Source of the DNA: Nostoc sp. NMS9
GTDB taxonomy: Bacteria > Cyanobacteriota > Cyanobacteriia > Cyanobacteriales > Nostocaceae
Direction: 5' to 3'
DNA: 64,000 bases
NCBI RefSeq assembly: GCF_017114995.1
Contig: NZ_JABXKL010000080.1
Coordinates: 186,001 to 250,000, forward strand
Positions within the stretch are counted from its first letter, which is position 1. The number at the start of each line of letters is the position of its first letter. The notes beneath the pieces are model-generated. The model was not told the DNA's origin. It did no database searches and saw only the letters and a list, made by a program, of their open reading frames with translations. Below, piece by piece: positions 60,704 through 64,000 of the stretch. Made by a program: the position numbers and the translations under genes.

Positions 60704-61612
60704 CGTTTTCTCCTTCATGGGTCTAAATATGTAGATGCGTGTATAGAATTGCCATCCGTTTAACGTATCATTCATATTTTCAAGAATACTGTGTTAACGT
60801 CACAGATCAACCAATTAAAAAACGTTGATAATTTACGATGCACTGAAATTTTTCAAGTAGCTTTTGAAATAGAAAAATACATATTTACTATTTTTCATTA
60901 ATTATTTTTTCCAAATGTCAAACCCCACTAAAATAACTATATTTCTGCTTAATATCATATATTGTTTGGCATTTAAAAGAACTAAAAAATGGTTATTTTT
61001 ATTAGATGGGATTGATAATAGCCAATCTAATCAGACGCTTTAGAGGCGGCTAAAAAGTCTTTAACGTCTTCTCTTATATGGTTCTCTTATTTAGGTCATC
61101 TTAGATTTTGGATTGATTAACTAAAAAATTTACTTTAACCAATAACCCAACTTGCTTTGAATATACCATAAATTTTTCTGGAGATTGATATAAGCTTTAA
61201 AATTACATTTTTACAAATCTTAAACAGAAAAACATATTATTGTCACATAAATGACAAATAATTTAAATATTTTTTAGTAAAAAATATGCTATTTATCTTT
61301 CTCTAGATAGATTAGAAAAATACTAAAGATTTTTAAAATAATAAAAAAGCAAAAATTTTTTAATCAGATATTTTACTGATTTGACAATTTAAATCATCAG
61401 GATAATACTATGGCCAAAAAGCAAAAATATCATGAAGGTCTTGCAAATCTTTAGATATTCACAACGAATACAATGTTAATCCTGGTTTGATAACAATCAA
61501 CGATTAAATTTGGCTGTAGGAGAAGTTTTGGCACAATGTCGAACCAACCCAATGGGAAGTTACCCATCTGGATGGTGAATTAGAAGTTTCTGCATAATTA
61601 TTATTTACTCTC
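60704..61612. other. Gene-free stretch with a possible small-gene relic
   Basis: Very AT-rich. Near 61411 ATG begins a 14-codon frame (MAKKQKYHEGLANL), and another frame near 61529-61598 reads FWHNVEPTQWEVTHLDGELE before a stop; both could be parts of one decayed gene. Upstream region of the oxidase operon lies at the left, of the cation transporter at the right. Confidence 0.4.
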
Positions 61613-62551
61613 ATGGCATCTGATTCATCTCATAAAACTATATTTGCAGCGATGGGCGCTAACTTAGCGATCGCTATTACTAAATTTATCGCTGCCTCCA
61701 TTACTGGCAGTTCCGCCATGATATCTGAAGGAATTCATTCGGTAGTAGATACTGGCGATCAACTAGTACTTTTGCTGGGAATTCGTAGAAGCCAAAAGCC
61801 AGCAGATGATAGCCATCCCTTTGGTTACGGTCAAGAACTTTATTTCTGGACTTTCATCGTTGCTATCCTAATCTTTGCCCTTGGCGGCGGGATGTCAATT
61901 TATGAAGGAATCACTCATTTAATTAAACCTAGCCCTTTAGAAAACCCAATGTGGAATTATATTGTGTTAGGTATGGCAATATTATTGGAGGGTTTTTCTT
62001 GGACTGTAGCTTTAAAAGAGTTTTTGCCGACCAAGGGTAAACAAAATTTCTGGCAAGCAATCAAAAACAGTAAAGATCCCACAGTATTTACAATATTATT
62101 TGAGGATACTGCTGCAATTTTAGGTTTATTCGTTGCCTTAATCGGAATCTTCTTAGGACATTTATTTAATAATGTTTATTTTGATGGCATTGCCTCGATT
62201 ATTATTGGCATTATCTTGGCTATAGTAGCAGTGGTACTAGCGAGAGAAAGTAAAGGATTGTTACTTGGTGAAAGTGCTAATCCTCAAACTATAACCAATA
62301 TCCGCTCTCTGTCAAAAACAGAACCAGGAGTGCAAGAAGTTGTACGTGTACTAACAATGCAGCTTGCTCCACAGGAAGTATTGCTTAACTTAGAAATTCA
62401 ATTTTCTAAAAATCTGACAGGTGAGGAAATAGCCTTAACTGTAGAAAGTTTAGAAGTAAAAATTCGCCAAAAGCATCCTGAAATCAAACAAATTTTTATT
62501 GAAGCAAAATCCTTAACTGCCGCTCGCAAATTTTCGCCAACTTCTGAATAA
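61613..62551 (+). CDS. Cation diffusion facilitator (CDF) transporter
   Basis: 312 residues, about six membrane helices with a cytoplasmic C-terminal domain. Metal-site motifs: ISEGIHSVVDTGDQLVLLLG (H-x3-D-type site in helix II), HPFGYGQELYFWTFIVAILI, and in helix V FTILFEDTAAILGLFVALIG. The C-terminal domain is VQEVVRVLTMQLAPQEVLLN. CDF proteins export divalent metals such as Zn or Co from the cytoplasm in exchange for protons. Ends just upstream of the GH15 gene. Confidence 0.92.
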   Translation: MASDSSHKTIFAAMGANLAIAITKFIAASITGSSAMISEGIHSVVDTGDQLVLLLGIRRSQKPADDSHPFGYGQELYFWTFIVAILIFALGGGMSIYEGITHLIKPSPLENPMWNYIVLGMAILLEGFSWTVALKEFLPTKGKQNFWQAIKNSKDPTVFTILFEDTAAILGLFVALIGIFLGHLFNNVYFDGIASIIIGIILAIVAVVLARESKGLLLGESANPQTITNIRSLSKTEPGVQEVVRVLTMQLAPQEVLLNLEIQFSKNLTGEEIALTVESLEVKIRQKHPEIKQIFIEAKSLTAARKFSPTSE

Positions 62552-62621
62552 ATTTTTAGTCACACAAATATCAAACACAGCATTTTCAAAATGCACTCAA
62601 AGCTTATCACTACAATAAATT

Positions 62622-64000
62622 ATGGTAAAGATTATTGGTCAATCAGAAGCTTTTGGCTCACCGGGTATTGAGCCTCGATGGACTCATGCTAATAAAGATG
62701 GAGTCGGAACAGCTTACTCTACCTCTAGTAACATTTGGTTTACTCTTTGGAACGGTATTGTCACTGAAATCTACCATCCCACAGTAGACAAACCCCAAAT
62801 TCGGGATTTGCAGTATCTAATTTCTGATGGGAAAAGCTTTTTCCACGACGAGAAACGCGATCTCGAATCAAAAGTGGAACCAATGTGGACTCATAGTTTA
62901 GGATACCGCATCACTAATTCCGATCCACAAGGACGTTATGCCGTCATCAAAGAAGTGATTGCTGACCCGCATTTCCCCTGTATCTTACAGCACACAAAAT
63001 TAACAGGAGAGAGCGATTTTATCTCCCAACTTCAGTTATATGCTTTGTGTGCACCGCATCTGGAAGTTGAAGGAATGGGTAATAATGGTTACGCTGTAGA
63101 GGTTGCTGGGCATCGTGTTCTGATAGCCCAGAAAGAAGGAACATGGCTAGCACTGGGTGCAACAGTTCCCTTTACCCGCCTTTCGTGTGGTTACGTCGGT
63201 GAAAGTGATGGCTGGACAGATTTAGCTGATAATTTCCAGATGGATTGGGAGTTTGATAGTGCTGTAGATGGCAATCTTGCTTTGACTGGAAAACTAAATC
63301 TAGATAGTAGTAAAGAGTTTACTTTAGGACTGGCGTTTGGTACAAACTTGCATAATGCAATTTCCACGCTATTTCAGTCGCTTAATATTCCTTTTGAACA
63401 GCAGAAGCAGCAATACAACGAACAGTGGAAGCGATCGCGCCGCAATATCCGACCGCTAGAATGTGTTTCATACAATGATGGGAAGTTGTATCACAACAGC
63501 ATTAGTTTGTTGTTAGCACATGAAGACAAAACTTATCCCGGTGCGTTGATTGCATCCCTGGCGATTCCTTGGGGTGAAGCCAAAGACGACCAAGAACAAG
63601 GAGGATATCACCTTGTTTGGACGCGGGATATGGTAAGCAGTGTATCAGGTTTAGTAGCTGCTGGTCAAACAGAAACAGCAGTGCGATCGCTAATTTATCT
63701 CGCAACTAGTCAGCAGGAAGATGGCGGTTTTGCCCAAAATTTCTGGGTTGATGGTGAACCATACTGGAAAGGTATCCAACTAGATGAGGTGGCATTTCCG
63801 ATTCTTTTAGCATGGCTACTGCATCAGCAGAATACTTGCTTAAAGTTCGATATTTATCCGATGGTTCTCCGGGCGGCGGGTTATTTAATTCGTCACGGCC
63901 CGGCTACCCAACAAGAACGCTGGGAAGAAAACAGTGGTTATTCACCCTCAACAATAGCATCCACTATTGCCGCCTTAATCTGTGCTGCTCAATTTGCTCG
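62622..64000 (+). CDS. GH15-family glucan glucosidase (glucoamylase-like), 3' end outside the window
   Basis: The ATG at 62622 opens a frame that runs to the window edge (459 codons visible). It begins MVKIIGQSEAFGSPGIEPRW. The N-terminal beta-sandwich domain (about 1-270) includes NIWFTLWNGIVTEIYHPTVD; the (alpha/alpha)6 catalytic domain follows with GGYHLVWTRDMVSSVSGLVA and QLDEVAFPILLAWLLHQQ. The expected catalytic acid Glu lies in QERWEENSGYSPSTIASTIA. Such enzymes release glucose from alpha-glucans and dextrins in the cytoplasm. The family call is firm; exact specificity is not. Confidence 0.92.
   Translation, partial: MVKIIGQSEAFGSPGIEPRWTHANKDGVGTAYSTSSNIWFTLWNGIVTEIYHPTVDKPQIRDLQYLISDGKSFFHDEKRDLESKVEPMWTHSLGYRITNSDPQGRYAVIKEVIADPHFPCILQHTKLTGESDFISQLQLYALCAPHLEVEGMGNNGYAVEVAGHRVLIAQKEGTWLALGATVPFTRLSCGYVGESDGWTDLADNFQMDWEFDSAVDGNLALTGKLNLDSSKEFTLGLAFGTNLHNAISTLFQSLNIPFEQQKQQYNEQWKRSRRNIRPLECVSYNDGKLYHNSISLLLAHEDKTYPGALIASLAIPWGEAKDDQEQGGYHLVWTRDMVSSVSGLVAAGQTETAVRSLIYLATSQQEDGGFAQNFWVDGEPYWKGIQLDEVAFPILLAWLLHQQNTCLKFDIYPMVLRAAGYLIRHGPATQQERWEENSGYSPSTIASTIAALICAAQFA

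Noticed and set aside
60776..60830. TGTGTTAACGTCACA considered as a CRP-type operator for the oxidase operon
   Set aside because: Spacing between half sites is one base short of the TGTGA-N6-TCACA consensus, and no supporting second site was found.
1..64000. tRNA, rRNA, tmRNA and RNase P genes
   Set aside because: No T-loop-type GTTCGAATC context, tmRNA tag or other hallmark noticed by eye; a covariance search would be needed to exclude them.

Overview
The window reads as chromosomal DNA of a filamentous, probably heterocyst-forming cyanobacterium of the Nostoc/Anabaena group. The supporting features are dense GCGATCGC (HIP1-type) octamers, AT-rich spacers with short tandem repeats, cyanobacterial signature genes (petM, ycf39-like, nblA, an NblR-like regulator, two devBCA exporters, a CuA-less alternative terminal oxidase), and many small cyanobacterial families (DUF2949, ComFB, DUF6335, DUF2231). 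I saw no rRNA, tRNA, CRISPR array or prophage. The species is not determined.

Layout. 0-5 kb: end of a CAP-domain protein, an RNase D-like exonuclease, a rhodanese-fold protein without catalytic cysteine and with a tail of 11-residue repeats, and an orphan OmpR-type regulator. 5-17 kb: housekeeping and photosynthesis genes (pdxA, petM, ycf39-like, NAD kinase, NblR-like regulator, DUF192 lipoprotein, DUF2949, alanine-glyoxylate-type aminotransferase, leuS), with a gene-free stretch at 12.7-13.9 kb that ends in a strong terminator and probably encodes a structured RNA. 17-24 kb: a divergent pair of tiny genes around nested inverted repeats, a GGCT-like protein, an ECF sigma/anti-sigma pair, an L,D-transpeptidase, a ComFB-family protein and an M23 peptidase, together an envelope and cell-size theme.

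24-33.6 kb: two complete devBCA export operons, the second divergent from a TetR regulator with three operator-like sites. Between them lies a leucine-rich-repeat-variant-type gene split by a 112-bp MITE with perfect 11-bp ends. 34-38.7 kb: a MocR-type regulator divergent from an EamA transporter and a small Cys-containing protein, then nblA and a peroxiredoxin-fold protein without its active-site cysteine.

39-53 kb looks like a stress and carbonyl-metabolism island: receiver-only regulator, DUF6335, a PfpI/ferritin-like fusion, an SRPBCC membrane protein, a zinc alcohol dehydrogenase next to a decayed copy of itself, cupin, GMC oxidoreductase, a DUF4142 lipoprotein, a Tat-exported GFOR-like oxidoreductase, and XdhC plus MocA-type cofactor maturation genes. 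The molybdenum hydroxylase that XdhC and MocA would serve is present only as a frameshifted relic at 47.5 kb. 53-54.4 kb holds two MITE-like elements, one nested inside another repeat.

54.4-60.7 kb, all on the minus strand, encodes an alternative respiratory module: type II NADH dehydrogenase, a small membrane protein, oxidase subunits III, I (A2-type YSHPxV motif) and II (CuA ligands lost), and two DUF2231 membrane proteins. The window ends with a cation diffusion facilitator and a GH15 glucan glucosidase that runs off the edge.
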